NCBI RefSeq assembly: GCF_900102005.1
Contig: NZ_LT627736.1
Coordinates: forward strand, 2,858,024-2,922,023
DNA from: Microbacterium sp. LKL04
Lineage (GTDB): Bacteria; Actinomycetota; Actinomycetes; Actinomycetales; Microbacteriaceae
DNA length: 64,000 nucleotides
Direction of reading: 5' to 3'
Below, piece after piece: positions 35,769 through 44,999 of the stretch; position 1 is the first letter of the stretch, and every line of letters starts with the position of its first letter. The notes under the pieces are model-generated. The model saw nothing but the letters and a program-made list of their open reading frames with translations, had not been told where the DNA came from and searched no databases. Made by a program: the position numbers and the translations under genes.

Positions 35769-37439
35769 ATGCTCCCCATTTCCCGGAAGCGGGTGGTCGC
35801 GGGCGCCGCGGCCCTCGTCATCGGTGCGCTCGCGCTCAGCGCGTGCGCCAGTCAGCGAGGCGGCGACGACAACGCGGAAGGACCCGCGGACGTCGACGGC
35901 ACGTTCGTCTTCGCGGCGTCGTCCGACCCCGCGAGCCTCGACCCCGCCTTCGCCCAGGACGGCGAGACGTTCCGCGTCTCGCGCCAGATCTTCGAAGGCC
36001 TCGTGGGCACCGAGCCCGGTACGGCCGACCCCGCCCCGCTCCTCGCCGAGTCGTGGGAGACGTCCGACGACGCGCTGAGCTACACGTTCGCCCTCAAGAA
36101 GGACGTGACGTTCCACGACGGCACCCCGTTCAACGCCGAGGCCGTCTGCGTCAACTTCGACCGTTGGTACAACTGGGAGGGCCTGGCCGCCAGCGAGGCG
36201 CTCGGGTACTACTACAACAAGCTCTTCAAGGGCTACGCGTCGAGCCCCGACGCGGCCGTGTACGACTCGTGCACGCCCGACGGCGACTCGTCCGTCACGA
36301 TCGCCCTCAAGAAGCCCTTCGCCGGCTTCGTCGCCGCACTGTCGCTGCCGGCCTTCGGGATGCAGTCGCCGAAGGCGCTCGAGGAGTACAAGGCCGACGA
36401 GGTGGGCGGGACCGCCGAGGCTCCGACCCTCAGCGAATACGCCACCGGCCACCCGGCCGGCACCGGCCCCTACAAGTTCGACGAGTGGTCCCGCGGCGAG
36501 CAGGTCACCCTGAGCTCCTACGCCGACTACTGGGGCGACAAGGGCCAGATCGACAAGATCATCTTCCGCACGATCGACGACCCCACCGCGCGTCGCCAGG
36601 CCCTCGAGTCCGGCTCGATCGACGGCTACGACCTCGTGGGTCCCGCCGACACCGGCGCGCTCGAGGACGCCGGCTTCACGATGGTGTCCCGCCCGCCCTT
36701 CACGATCCTGTACCTCGCCTTCAACCAGGCGGTCAAGGAACTCCAGGACCCGAAGGTCCGCGAGGCGCTCTCGTACGCGGTCGACAAGGACGCCCTGATC
36801 TCGCAGGTCCTCCCCGAGGGCACCGAGAAGGCGACGCAGTTCATGCCGCCGAGCGTCAACGGCTGGAACGCCGACGTCACGACCTACGACTACGACCCCG
36901 AGAAGGCCAAGTCGCTCCTCGCCGAGGCCGGCTACACCGAGGCCAACCCGCTGAAGCTGACCTTCAACTACCCGGTCAACGTCTCGCGTCCCTACATGCC
37001 GGACCCCGAGCAGATCTTCACGGTTCTGTCGTCCCAGCTGAAGGACGTCGGCGTCGAGGCCACGCCGAAGTCGAACGAGTGGGGCGAGTACCTCGACCTC
37101 ATCACGGGCGGCACGGACCACGGCATCCACCTGCTGGGCTGGACCGGTGACTACAACGACACCGACAACTTCCTCGGCGTCTTCTTCGGACAGAAGTCGG
37201 CGGAGTGGGGCTTCGACAACCCCGAGCTCTTCCAGGACCTCACCGACGCCCGCGGCATCGCGGACCTCGACGAGCAGACGAAGCTCTACTCGGAGATCAA
37301 CGAGGAGGTCGCGAAGTTCATCCCCGGCGTCCCGCTGGCCCACCCGGCTCCCACGCTGGCCTTCGACTCCCGCGTCGAGAGCTACCCGGCGAGCCCCGTG
37401 AACGATGAGGTGTTCAGCCAGATCGTCCTCACGAAGTAA
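35769..37439 (+). CDS. ABC importer substrate-binding lipoprotein, peptide/nickel family (SBP_bac_5)
   Basis: 556 residues. The signal peptide ends in the lipobox LSAC with Cys26 as lipidation site. The mature protein has the family-5 landmarks FVFAASSDPASLDPAFAQDGETFRVSRQIFEGL, WETSDDALSYTFALKKDVTFHDGTPFNA and HPAGTGPYKF. Ligands are usually oligopeptides, but opines, sugars and metals also occur. The ATG at 35769 has GGAAGG 8-9 nt upstream. A weak palindrome (GTAACCGCTTAC, 35666-35677) and a TAGCGT (35693-35698) lie upstream; neither is convincing alone. A strong stem-loop separates it from the permeases. Confidence 0.94.
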   Translation: MLPISRKRVVAGAAALVIGALALSACASQRGGDDNAEGPADVDGTFVFAASSDPASLDPAFAQDGETFRVSRQIFEGLVGTEPGTADPAPLLAESWETSDDALSYTFALKKDVTFHDGTPFNAEAVCVNFDRWYNWEGLAASEALGYYYNKLFKGYASSPDAAVYDSCTPDGDSSVTIALKKPFAGFVAALSLPAFGMQSPKALEEYKADEVGGTAEAPTLSEYATGHPAGTGPYKFDEWSRGEQVTLSSYADYWGDKGQIDKIIFRTIDDPTARRQALESGSIDGYDLVGPADTGALEDAGFTMVSRPPFTILYLAFNQAVKELQDPKVREALSYAVDKDALISQVLPEGTEKATQFMPPSVNGWNADVTTYDYDPEKAKSLLAEAGYTEANPLKLTFNYPVNVSRPYMPDPEQIFTVLSSQLKDVGVEATPKSNEWGEYLDLITGGTDHGIHLLGWTGDYNDTDNFLGVFFGQKSAEWGFDNPELFQDLTDARGIADLDEQTKLYSEINEEVAKFIPGVPLAHPAPTLAFDSRVESYPASPVNDEVFSQIVLTK

Positions 37440-37468
37440 GCCGATCGAGGCAGCGCCTGCTGCCTGAC

Positions 37469-37503
37469 CGGTGCGGGGCGGGATGACCTCCCGCCCCGCA
37501 CCG
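37469..37503 (+). other. Stem-loop between the binding-protein and permease genes
   Basis: A perfect 14-bp stem (CGGTGCGGGGCGGG / CCCGCCCCGCACCG) with a 7-nt loop starts 29 nt after the stop. No T-run follows. In such operons this structure usually protects the binding-protein mRNA or limits read-through to the permeases. Confidence 0.8.
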
Positions 37504-37524
37504 ACCTCCACGAAAGCGACACCC

Positions 37525-38529
37525 GTGCTGCGAACCATCGGCAATAGGCTCCTGCTGCTGATCCCCACCCTCCTCGGCCTGAGCATCCTGCTCTTCTGGT
37601 GGGTCCGAACCCTTCCCGGCGGTCCCGCCCAGGCGCTCCTGGGCGAGAAGGCCACCCCCGAAGCCGTCGCTCGGATCAACGAGCTCTACGGATTCAACCG
37701 TCCTCTGATCGAGCAGTACTTCACCTGGATCGGGCGACTGCTGTCGGGCGACTTCGGCACCTCGCTGCGCACGAGCCAGCCGGTGCTCGACGAGTTTTTC
37801 CGACGCTTCCCGGCGACCATCGAGCTCTCGGTCGCGGCGCTGATCATCGCCGTCGGCGTCGGCGTGCCGCTCGGCTACTGGGCCGCGCGCCGCCACGGCA
37901 AGGCAGCCGACAGCACCGCCGTCGTCTTCAGCCTGCTGGGGATCGTCGTGCCGGTGTTCTTCCTGGCCTTCATCCTGAAATACGTGTTCGCCGTCCAGCT
38001 CGGCTGGCTCCCGTCGGACGGACGTCAGGACCCTCGCATCGAGGCCACCCACTACACGAACTTCTACGTGCTCGACGGGCTGATCACGGGCGAATTCGAC
38101 GCCGCGTGGGACGCGATCCTGCACCTGATCCTGCCGGCCATCGCCCTCGGCACGATCCCTCTCGCGATCATCGTGCGCATCACCCGGGCATCCGTCCTCG
38201 AAGTGCAGAACGCCGACTACGTCCGCACGGGCAAGGCCAAGGGCGTTCCCGGTGCGCTGCTGCGCAACCGATTCATCCTGCGGAACGCCATGCTGCCGGT
38301 CATCACGACGATCGGTCTGCAGGCGGGCCTGCTGCTGTCGGGGGCGATCCTCACCGAGACGGTCTTCGCGTTCCCCGGTATCGGGTCGTTCCTCTCCAGT
38401 GCGATCTTCAACCGCGACTTCGCGGTGCTGCAGGGCTTCATCATCTTCATCGCGATCGTCTACGCGCTCATCAACCTGCTCGTCGACGTCTCGTACAGCC
38501 TGATCGACCCGAGAGTGAGGGTCTCATGA
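37525..38529 (+). CDS. Peptide-type ABC importer permease 1 (DppB-like)
   Basis: 334 residues with six membrane helices. The DppB/OppB signature includes the N-terminal helix with LLLLIPTLLGLSILLFWWVRTLPGGP and the loop GFNRPLIEQYFTWIGRLLSGDFGTSL. The EAA coupling motif is YVRTGKAKGVPGALLRNRFILRNAMLPV. The GTG at 37525 (VLRTIGNR) is favoured because the earlier in-frame ATGs fall in the intergenic stem-loop. It overlaps the next gene by ATGA. Confidence 0.92.
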   Translation: MLRTIGNRLLLLIPTLLGLSILLFWWVRTLPGGPAQALLGEKATPEAVARINELYGFNRPLIEQYFTWIGRLLSGDFGTSLRTSQPVLDEFFRRFPATIELSVAALIIAVGVGVPLGYWAARRHGKAADSTAVVFSLLGIVVPVFFLAFILKYVFAVQLGWLPSDGRQDPRIEATHYTNFYVLDGLITGEFDAAWDAILHLILPAIALGTIPLAIIVRITRASVLEVQNADYVRTGKAKGVPGALLRNRFILRNAMLPVITTIGLQAGLLLSGAILTETVFAFPGIGSFLSSAIFNRDFAVLQGFIIFIAIVYALINLLVDVSYSLIDPRVRVS

Positions 38530-39485
38530 GCACCGTCCTTCCCCCCGCCGCAGGCGGCAGCGCCGCCGACGACTCGACCGTCGCCGTCCTCACCGCGGGC
38601 ACCGGCGGCGCCCCGCGCGGCGGTTTCTGGCACGACGTCTTCCGCCGGCTCCGGCGCAGCCCCACCGCGTGGGTGGGCCTCGCCATCGTGCTGCTGTTCG
38701 TGGTGGTCGCCCTCCTCGCCCCGCTGCTCGCCCCATACCCCGAGACGGCGTTGCCCGGGGCGCGCGAGATCACCCCGACGTACATCCCCGGGCCCGGCGA
38801 GATCGCGGCGTTCCCGCTCGGCCTCGACCGCTTCGGCGGCGACGTGGTGTCGAAGCTCATCTGGGGAGCACAGGCATCCCTCCTCATCGGTGTCGTCTCG
38901 ACGGCCTACGGCCTCATCGGAGGGATGCTGCTGGGCCTCATCGCCGGCACGTTCGGCGGCTGGGTCGACAACGTCATCATGCGACTCGTCGACATCCTGC
39001 TGTCGGTGCCGAGCCTGCTGCTCGCCGTCTCGATCGCCGCGATCCTCGGTCAGAACCAGAACTCGGTCATGATCGCGATCGGTGTCGCGCAGGTGCCGAT
39101 CTTCGCGCGCCTGCTCCGCGCCTCGATGCTGCAGCAGCGCTCGGCGGACTACGTCCTGTCGGCGCAGACCCTGGGCCTCGGTCGCGGGCGCATCACGATG
39201 ACCCACGTCCTGCCGAACGCGGTGGGCCCCGTCATCGTGCAGGGCACCCTGTCGCTCGCGACGGCCGTCATCGACGCCGCGGCGCTGTCGTTCCTCGGCC
39301 TCGGCGGCGGGCGCCCCGAGACGGCGGAGTGGGGCCGCATGCTCACCTACGCGCAGGCAGAACTCGCCATCGCGCCGTGGCTCGCGTTCCTCCCCGGCAT
39401 CTGCATCGCCATCACGGCGCTCGGATTCACGCTGTTCGGCGAGGCGCTGCGCGAGGCAATGGACCCTCGGACGCGCGGGCGCTGA
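38526..39485 (+). CDS. Peptide-type ABC importer permease 2 (DppC-like)
   Basis: 319 residues with six helices after a 40-residue cytoplasmic, Ala/Gly-rich tail and the OppC N-domain (WHDVFRRLRRSPTAWVGLAIVLLF). The EAA motif is YVLSAQTLGLGRGRITMTHVLPNAVGPV. The tail FTLFGEALREAMDPRTRGR is typical of DppC. It pairs with the preceding permease. The matching ATPase is not downstream on this strand but is encoded convergently. Confidence 0.93.
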   Translation: MSTVLPPAAGGSAADDSTVAVLTAGTGGAPRGGFWHDVFRRLRRSPTAWVGLAIVLLFVVVALLAPLLAPYPETALPGAREITPTYIPGPGEIAAFPLGLDRFGGDVVSKLIWGAQASLLIGVVSTAYGLIGGMLLGLIAGTFGGWVDNVIMRLVDILLSVPSLLLAVSIAAILGQNQNSVMIAIGVAQVPIFARLLRASMLQQRSADYVLSAQTLGLGRGRITMTHVLPNAVGPVIVQGTLSLATAVIDAAALSFLGLGGGRPETAEWGRMLTYAQAELAIAPWLAFLPGICIAITALGFTLFGEALREAMDPRTRGR

Positions 39486-39625
39486 GCTTCTGCAGGAGCG
39501 CGGCTGACACCGCTGGTACCGCTCCGCGATCCCGGCGGGTCGGACGACAGGGCCCCTTCCCCGACTGTCCGGCCTACCGGGATCGCTTCGCTGCCCGGGG
39601 ATGGCGAGTGGGCGGGTGTGCCGGT

Positions 39626-39723
39626 GTTCCGTATTCAGTCTCCGCGGCGCGGAGAGGGGACGAAGGGCACGAGATGACGTGCGAAAACGTCCTCGCCGAT
39701 CGTCGCGAGACTGAATACGGAAC
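39626..39723. repeat. Long-arm inverted repeat (98 bp) between convergent importer genes
   Basis: GTTCCGTATTCAGTCT at 39626-39641 pairs with AGACTGAATACGGAAC at 39708-39723. The match extends inward to CCGCG/CGCG with one bulged base, so the arms are about 20 bp with visibly lower GC than the surroundings. The 58-bp interior has a smaller hairpin (GACGT...ACGTC). It fills the 270-bp gap 39486-39755, which otherwise contains no gene. Confidence 0.85.
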
Positions 39724-39755
39724 GCGCGTCGGGGCGTATCGGCGCGGAACCCGGG

Positions 39756-41417
39756 TCAGACGGCGATGTCGAGTTCGTTGCCGGGGATCGAGGAGAGCAG
39801 GTTCCGCGTGTACGGGTCACGCGGGTTCGTGAAGATCTCCTCGCTCGAGGCCGCCTCGACGAGCGCGCCGTCCTTCATGACGCAGACGTAGTCGCTGATC
39901 AACCGAACGACGGCGAGGTCGTGCGAGATGAAGAGGTAGCTGAGGCCGTACTCGGTCTGCAGGTCGCGGAGCAGGGTCAGGATCTGGTCCTGCACGAGCA
40001 CGTCGAGCGCCGACACGGGCTCGTCGCACACGATGAGCTCCGGCGACAGAGCGAGCGCGCGCGCGATCGCGACGCGCTGGCGCTGGCCTCCGGAGAGCTC
40101 CGACGGGTAGCGGCGCAGCATCGACGCGGGCAGGGCGACGTCGTCGAGCAGCTTCCGCACGCGCGCGGCGCGGTCCTTCGCCGACCCGCGGTTGTAGAAG
40201 TCGAGCGGCTCCTGCACGATCCGCTCGATCGTGAACATGGGGTTCAGCGACGAGTACGGGTCCTGGAAGATCGGCTGCACCTTCTGACGGAACTCGCGGA
40301 GCTGTCGTCCTTTGAGGGATGCCACGTCCGTGCCGTCGTAGCGGATGACGCCCTCCGTGGGATCCACGACCTTCAGCAGCATCCGCGCCGTCGTCGTCTT
40401 GCCGGAACCCGACTCGCCGACGATCGCGACGGTCTCTCCGCGCGGGATCGAGAACGACACGTCCTTGACGGCGGCGAAGTCCTCCTTCTGGCCGCGGACG
40501 TTGTAGAGCTTGGTGAGTCCCTCGACCTCGACGATGTTGTCGACCGGCTTCGGTGCGGCATCCGGAGTCGGCTCGGTGAACGCCTCGGGACGCAACCGAG
40601 CGACGGCGACCGACGGCGCCGCCTGCACGAGGGACTGCGTGTAGGGATGCTGCGGGTCTTCGAGGATCTGCCGGGCCGGGCCCTGCTCGACGATGCGTCC
40701 GCGGTGCATGACGACGACGCGGGCGGCGCGCTCGGCGGCCAGTCCGAGGTCGTGCGTGATGAGCAGGACCGACGTGCCGAGCTCGGTGGTCATGCGCCCG
40801 AGCTGATCGAGGATCGTCTTCTGCACAGTCACGTCGAGCGCGCTCGTGGGCTCGTCGGCGATGAGCAGACGGGGGTTGCAGGCGAGCCCGATCGCGATGA
40901 GCGCGCGCTGGCGCATGCCGCCCGAGAACTCGTGCGGGTACTGCTTCGCGCGGTCCTCGGCGTTCGGCAGGCCCGCGGCGGCGAGGGTCTCGACGACCTT
41001 GCGGTCGACGTCCTTCCTGGTCGCGAGTCCGTGGGCGAGCAGGGTCTCGGCGACCTGCGTGCCGATCTTCGATGTCGGGTTGAGGTTCGACATCGGGTCC
41101 TGCGGGACGAGTCCGATCTGTGCGCCGCGGATGCCTCGCATCGTCGACTCGGAGGCCCCGACGAGCTCTTGGCCGTCGAGGCGGATGCTGCCCTGCGCGA
41201 CGCGGCCGTTGCCGGCGAGCAGGCCGATCACGGCCATCGCCGTCGTCGACTTGCCCGAGCCGGACTCGCCGACGATCGCGACGGTCTCGCCGGCGGCGAG
41301 GTCGAGGTCGACGCCCTCGACCGCCCGCACGGAGCCGTCGATGGTCTGGAACTCGACGGCGAGGTCGCGGACCTGCAGGAGGGGCGCGCCGGGGGCGGGG
41401 GAGGTCTCGAAGGGCAT
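39756..41417 (-). CDS. Fused double ATPase of a peptide-type ABC importer (DppD-DppF fusion)
   Basis: 553 residues with two complete ABC domains. The first (about 15-255) has GESGSGKST, FSGGMRQRALIAIGLACNPRLLIADEPTSALD and the oligopeptide C-terminal tail QHPYTQSLVQAAP. The second (about 285-550) has [41 protein letters not shown] and DPYTRNLLSSIP. It would supply both nucleotide-binding subunits for the permeases at 37525-39485, although it is transcribed from the other strand. The ATG at 41417 follows a purine-rich GGATGGGGGA; a CAGGAT hexamer lies 6 nt upstream. Confidence 0.93.
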   Translation of the reverse strand: MPFETSPAPGAPLLQVRDLAVEFQTIDGSVRAVEGVDLDLAAGETVAIVGESGSGKSTTAMAVIGLLAGNGRVAQGSIRLDGQELVGASESTMRGIRGAQIGLVPQDPMSNLNPTSKIGTQVAETLLAHGLATRKDVDRKVVETLAAAGLPNAEDRAKQYPHEFSGGMRQRALIAIGLACNPRLLIADEPTSALDVTVQKTILDQLGRMTTELGTSVLLITHDLGLAAERAARVVVMHRGRIVEQGPARQILEDPQHPYTQSLVQAAPSVAVARLRPEAFTEPTPDAAPKPVDNIVEVEGLTKLYNVRGQKEDFAAVKDVSFSIPRGETVAIVGESGSGKTTTARMLLKVVDPTEGVIRYDGTDVASLKGRQLREFRQKVQPIFQDPYSSLNPMFTIERIVQEPLDFYNRGSAKDRAARVRKLLDDVALPASMLRRYPSELSGGQRQRVAIARALALSPELIVCDEPVSALDVLVQDQILTLLRDLQTEYGLSYLFISHDLAVVRLISDYVCVMKDGALVEAASSEEIFTNPRDPYTRNLLSSIPGNELDIAV

Positions 41418-41497
41418 TCCCCCATCCTGCCCTCCGCCCGCCGCCTGCGCACGGGTGGATCGCCCGGCTTTACCCAGCCGTAACGACCCGCGGTGTC

Positions 41498-42676
41498 TCA
41501 GCCGTCGCGGCGGGCGCCCTCGGAGGGCCGGACCGTGAAGACGTGCGGCTCGGTGCGGCCTGCGGCGGCGAAGGCCGCGAGCACCGCCTCGCGCACCGCG
41601 GGTACGGCGTCGCGCTCGATGAGCGCGATCGCCGAGCCGCCGAAGCCGCCGCCGGTCATGCGGGCGCCGATCGCGCCGTTCGCACGGGCGGTCTCGACGG
41701 CGAGGTCGAGCTCGGGCACCGAGATCTCGAAGTCGTCGCGCATCGAGGCGTGCGAGGCGTACAGCAGGTCGCCGATGGCACGCGGGCCCTGCTCGCGGAG
41801 CGTGCGGACGGTGTCGAGCACGCGCTGGTTCTCGGTCACGACGTGACGCACGCGGCGGTAGGTCTGCTCGTCGACGAGCTCCTCGACGCGGGGGAGCTGA
41901 TCCACGCTCACGTCGCGGAGCGCGGGGACGTCCATCGCCTGAGCGCCGCGCTCGCACGCCGCTCGGCGCTCGCCGTAGCCGCCGGTCGAGTGGGCGTGGG
42001 CGACGCGGGTGTCGATCACCATGAGCTCGAGGCCCGCCGCGTCGAAGCCGAGTTCGACCACCTGGGCGTCGAGGCTCCGGCAGTCGAGGAAGGTCCCGGC
42101 ATCCGTCTCACCGAGCATCGACGCCATCTGGTCCATGATCCCGGTCGGGGCCCCGACGGCCTCGTTCTCGGCGCGGCGGCCGGCCTGGGCGAGCGCGACG
42201 CGGTCGAGGCCCAGGCCCCACACGTCGTTCAGCGCCGAACCGGTCGCGCCCTCGATGGCCGCCGACGACGACAGCCCTGCGCCGACGGGCACGTCCGAGG
42301 CGAAGGCGAGGTCGACACCTGTGACGGATGCCGCATCCGTCCCGGTCGCCTGCAGCAGCGCCCACGCGACACCGAGCGGATAGCGGGCCCACTCGACGAC
42401 CTCGTCGCGGCGCTCGGGGAAGAGCGCGTCGAGGTCGGCGAGGGCGACCTCGACCGGTGCCTCGTCGAAGGTCGAGACGACGCGGATGCGGCCGTCCGCG
42501 CGTCTTCCGAGCGCGACGTACGTGCGGTGCGGCGTCGCGAACGGGAAGACGAAGCCGTCGTTGTAGTCGGTGTGCTCGCCGATCAGGTTCACGCGGCCGG
42601 GAGCCGACCAGAGTCCGACCGGCTCGGATCCGGTGAGGGTGGCGAAGAGGCTCCGGGCCTCGGCGGCAGCGGTCAC
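41498..42676 (-). CDS. galK: Galactokinase
   Basis: 392 residues, GHMP kinase family. The galactose-binding signature is GRVNLIGEHTDYNDGFVFP near residue 27. The ATP loop is PVGAGLSSSAAIEG, and MTGGGFGGSAIAL near the C-terminus is motif 3. The enzyme phosphorylates galactose to galactose-1-phosphate. The GTG start at 42676 overlaps the galT stop (GTGA), and AAGGAG lies upstream within galT. This places it second in the galTK operon. Confidence 0.96.
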   Translation of the reverse strand: MTAAAEARSLFATLTGSEPVGLWSAPGRVNLIGEHTDYNDGFVFPFATPHRTYVALGRRADGRIRVVSTFDEAPVEVALADLDALFPERRDEVVEWARYPLGVAWALLQATGTDAASVTGVDLAFASDVPVGAGLSSSAAIEGATGSALNDVWGLGLDRVALAQAGRRAENEAVGAPTGIMDQMASMLGETDAGTFLDCRSLDAQVVELGFDAAGLELMVIDTRVAHAHSTGGYGERRAACERGAQAMDVPALRDVSVDQLPRVEELVDEQTYRRVRHVVTENQRVLDTVRTLREQGPRAIGDLLYASHASMRDDFEISVPELDLAVETARANGAIGARMTGGGFGGSAIALIERDAVPAVREAVLAAFAAAGRTEPHVFTVRPSEGARRDG

Positions 42677-43857
42677 AGCGTGACTCCTTCGATGGCGGTG
42701 CGGAGGCGCGCGGCGGCGTCCTCCGGGGGGACGTCGCCGATCCAGGCGCCCATGGCGGCCTCGGATCCGGCGAGGAACTTGAGCTTGTCGGCGGCGCGGC
42801 GCGGGCTCGTGAGCTGCAGGCTCAGGCGCACCGTCTCCCGGCCGACGTGGACCGGCGCCTGGTGCCAGGCGGCGATGTACGGCGTCTCGGACTCGTACAG
42901 CGCGTCGACGCCGCGGAGCAGACGCAGGTAGAGCGGAGCGAGCTCGTCCTTCTCCTCGTCGGTCAGGCCCGCGAAGTCGGCGACGTGGCGATGCGGGAGC
43001 ATGTGGATCTCGATCGGCCAGCGCGCGGCGAACGGCACGAACGCGGTCCAGTGCTCGCCGCGCAGCAGCACGCGGGGCCCGGCCTGCTCGAACTCGAGGA
43101 TGCGCTGGAACAGATCGGGGGCGGTCCGATCGATCGAGTCGAGCAGGCGGGTCGTCCGCGGGGTGACGTAGGGGTAGGCGTAGATCTGCCCGTGCGGGTG
43201 CTGCAGCGTCACTCCGATGGCCTCGCCGCGGTTCTCGAACGGGAAGACCTGCTCGATGCCGGGCAGCGCCGAGAGGGCTGCGGTGCGGTCGGCCCACGCC
43301 TCGATGACGGTGCGGGCGCGCGTCACGGTCTGCGTGCCGAACGACCCGGTGCGCTCGGGCGAGAAGCAGACGACCTCGGTGCGGCCGACGCTCGTGCGGG
43401 TGCGACCGAGACCGAGGTGCGCGAGGTCGTCGAGTCCGCGCGGCGGGTCGATGCCGGCGGGCACGTCGTCCGTGGCCTCGGCGAGGGCGGGACCGAACGA
43501 GGGCGACTTGTTCTCGAAGACGGCGACGTCGTACACCGAGGGGATCTCGGAGGGGTTGGTCGCGGTCTGCGGTGCGAGCGGGTCGAGTTCGGCAGGGGGC
43601 AGGAAAGCGCGGTTCTGGCGGTTCGCGGCGATCGAGACCCAGTCGCCCGTCAGGACGTCCTGCCGCATGGTGGCGGTCTCGGGCCGCGCGCCGAGGTCGC
43701 GGGCGTCGACGGCGCGGTCGACGCCGAGCGTCGTGCCCGGGTCGTCGAAGTAGATCAGCTCGCGGCCGTCGGCCAGGCGGGTGCTGCGCTTGACGACGCC
43801 GGCGCCGAGGTCACTCGTCTCGGCGGGCGCGTGCGTGCCGTTCTCCGGTGTGTTCAC
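42673..43857 (-). CDS. galT: Galactose-1-phosphate uridylyltransferase
   Basis: 394 residues, HIT superfamily. The catalytic HPH motif is LQHPHGQIYAYPY (His220-Pro-His222), His222 being the expected uridylylated nucleophile. MRQDVLTGDWVSIAANRQNR and PFAARWPIEIHMLPHRH are conserved. It converts Gal-1-P plus UDP-glucose into Glc-1-P plus UDP-galactose. The GTG at 43857 is preceded at 6 nt by TACCGT, so the operon is likely leaderless. One LacI-type operator overlaps the start codon and a second lies 31 bp upstream. Confidence 0.96.
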   Translation of the reverse strand: MNTPENGTHAPAETSDLGAGVVKRSTRLADGRELIYFDDPGTTLGVDRAVDARDLGARPETATMRQDVLTGDWVSIAANRQNRAFLPPAELDPLAPQTATNPSEIPSVYDVAVFENKSPSFGPALAEATDDVPAGIDPPRGLDDLAHLGLGRTRTSVGRTEVVCFSPERTGSFGTQTVTRARTVIEAWADRTAALSALPGIEQVFPFENRGEAIGVTLQHPHGQIYAYPYVTPRTTRLLDSIDRTAPDLFQRILEFEQAGPRVLLRGEHWTAFVPFAARWPIEIHMLPHRHVADFAGLTDEEKDELAPLYLRLLRGVDALYESETPYIAAWHQAPVHVGRETVRLSLQLTSPRRAADKLKFLAGSEAAMGAWIGDVPPEDAAARLRTAIEGVTL

Positions 43858-43865
43858 GTCAACAC
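43850..43865. promoter_or_regulatory. LacI-type operator 1 at the galT start
   Basis: GTGTTCACGTCAACAC is a 16-bp palindrome with central CG. It overlaps the galT start codon, just downstream of the predicted -10 (TACCGT). A bound repressor would block transcription start. Confidence 0.75.
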
Positions 43866-43880
43866 GGTAGCCGAACGGCT

Positions 43881-43896
43881 ATGTTATCGTCAACAT
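43881..43896. promoter_or_regulatory. LacI-type operator 2 between galT and its regulator
   Basis: ATGTTATCGTCAACAT shares the TGTTNNCGNNAACA core with operator 1. The centres are 31 bp (about three helical turns) apart, so two repressor dimers would sit on one DNA face. It also lies 64 bp upstream of the regulator gene. Confidence 0.75.
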
Positions 43897-43959
43897 CACG
43901 CGAGTCTCCGGAGTCGAGCACGCATTCGCGAGGCGAAGTCCGGGGCAGGGGAGGATGCC

Positions 43960-44916
43960 GTGCAGCGACGCATCTCGATGGCCGACGTGGCCGCGGCCGC
44001 GGGCGTCTCGGGGCAGACCGTTTCTCGGGTCGTCAACGCCAGCCCGCGGGTCGACCCCGAGACGCGGATCCGTGTCGAGGCCGCCATGGCCGACCTCGGT
44101 TACCGGCCCCACCGCGCCGCCCGGGCTCTGCGCACCGGGCGCTCCGGCACGATCGGCGTTATCGTCGCCACCCTGTCGACGGTCGGCAACTCGCGGATGC
44201 TCGAAGCCGTGGCATCCGCCGCCGCCCGACGAGACCTCGCCGTCACCCTCGTCGCGCTTGCGGGCCGCGCCGACGTCGGTGCCGCGTTCGACCGGCTGCA
44301 CGACCTCGGCGTCGACGGCGCCGTCGTGCTCAACGAGGCGACCGCGATCGCCGAAGGCGTCGCGCCGCCCGCGGGCCTCGCACTCGTGGCCGTCGACTCG
44401 CCCGGCGGTGCGTTCGCCACGGTCCAGTCCGATCACGCGGGCGGCGCCGAGGCGGCTACGCGTCGGCTGCGGGATGCCGGGCGTCGCACGGTCGCGCACG
44501 TCGCCGGTCCCGCCGGGTCGTTCGCTGCGGCCGAGCGCGAGCGCGGGTGGCGCGCGGCGCACGACGGCGCGGCCGTGCCCGAATCCGTGCGCGGGGACTG
44601 GGGCGCGGCATCCGGTCACGCGGCGGGTCGGGCGCTCGCAGCGGACCCCGCGGTGGACGCCGTGTTCGCCGCGAACGACCAGATGGCGCTCGGCGTGCTG
44701 CGGGCGCTCGCCGAGGCCGACCGCGACGACGTCGCCGTCATCGGGTTCGACGATGTCGCGGATGCCGCCGACTACCGCCCGCCGCTCACCACCGTCCGGC
44801 AGGACTTCGACGCCCTCGGCGAGGCCGCCGTCGCCGCCCTCGCGGCGACGCTCGACGGCGCGCCCGCGACGCGGACCGTCGTCCCGACGACGCTCATCGC
44901 CCGCGCGTCGGGCTGA
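43960..44916 (+). CDS. LacI-family repressor of the gal operon
   Basis: 318 residues. The HTH is MADVAAAAGVSGQTVSRVVNASPRVDPETR (about 7-36), followed by the hinge with RPHRAARALRTGR. The ligand-binding domain has SGTIGVIVATLS, LGVDGAVVLNE and the VIGFDDVADAADYRPPLTTVRQD segment. It is probably a galactose- or derivative-responsive repressor of galTK and itself. The GTG at 43960 has GGGGAGG about 6 nt upstream. A 16-bp-stem terminator follows the gene. Confidence 0.92.
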   Translation: MQRRISMADVAAAAGVSGQTVSRVVNASPRVDPETRIRVEAAMADLGYRPHRAARALRTGRSGTIGVIVATLSTVGNSRMLEAVASAAARRDLAVTLVALAGRADVGAAFDRLHDLGVDGAVVLNEATAIAEGVAPPAGLALVAVDSPGGAFATVQSDHAGGAEAATRRLRDAGRRTVAHVAGPAGSFAAAERERGWRAAHDGAAVPESVRGDWGAASGHAAGRALAADPAVDAVFAANDQMALGVLRALAEADRDDVAVIGFDDVADAADYRPPLTTVRQDFDALGEAAVAALAATLDGAPATRTVVPTTLIARASG

Positions 44917-44939
44917 CGCGCCGAACCCGCCCGCAACGA

Positions 44940-44984
44940 CCGACCCCACCCTGCCCGCGCGGTGCGCAGGCAGGGTGGGGTCGG
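44940..44984. terminator. Bidirectional hairpin terminator
   Basis: A perfect 16-bp stem (CCGACCCCACCCTGCC / GGCAGGGTGGGGTCGG) with a 13-nt loop lies between the convergent lacI-type and galE genes. Confidence 0.92.
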
Positions 44985-44999
44985 GACGACGGGGCGGGA

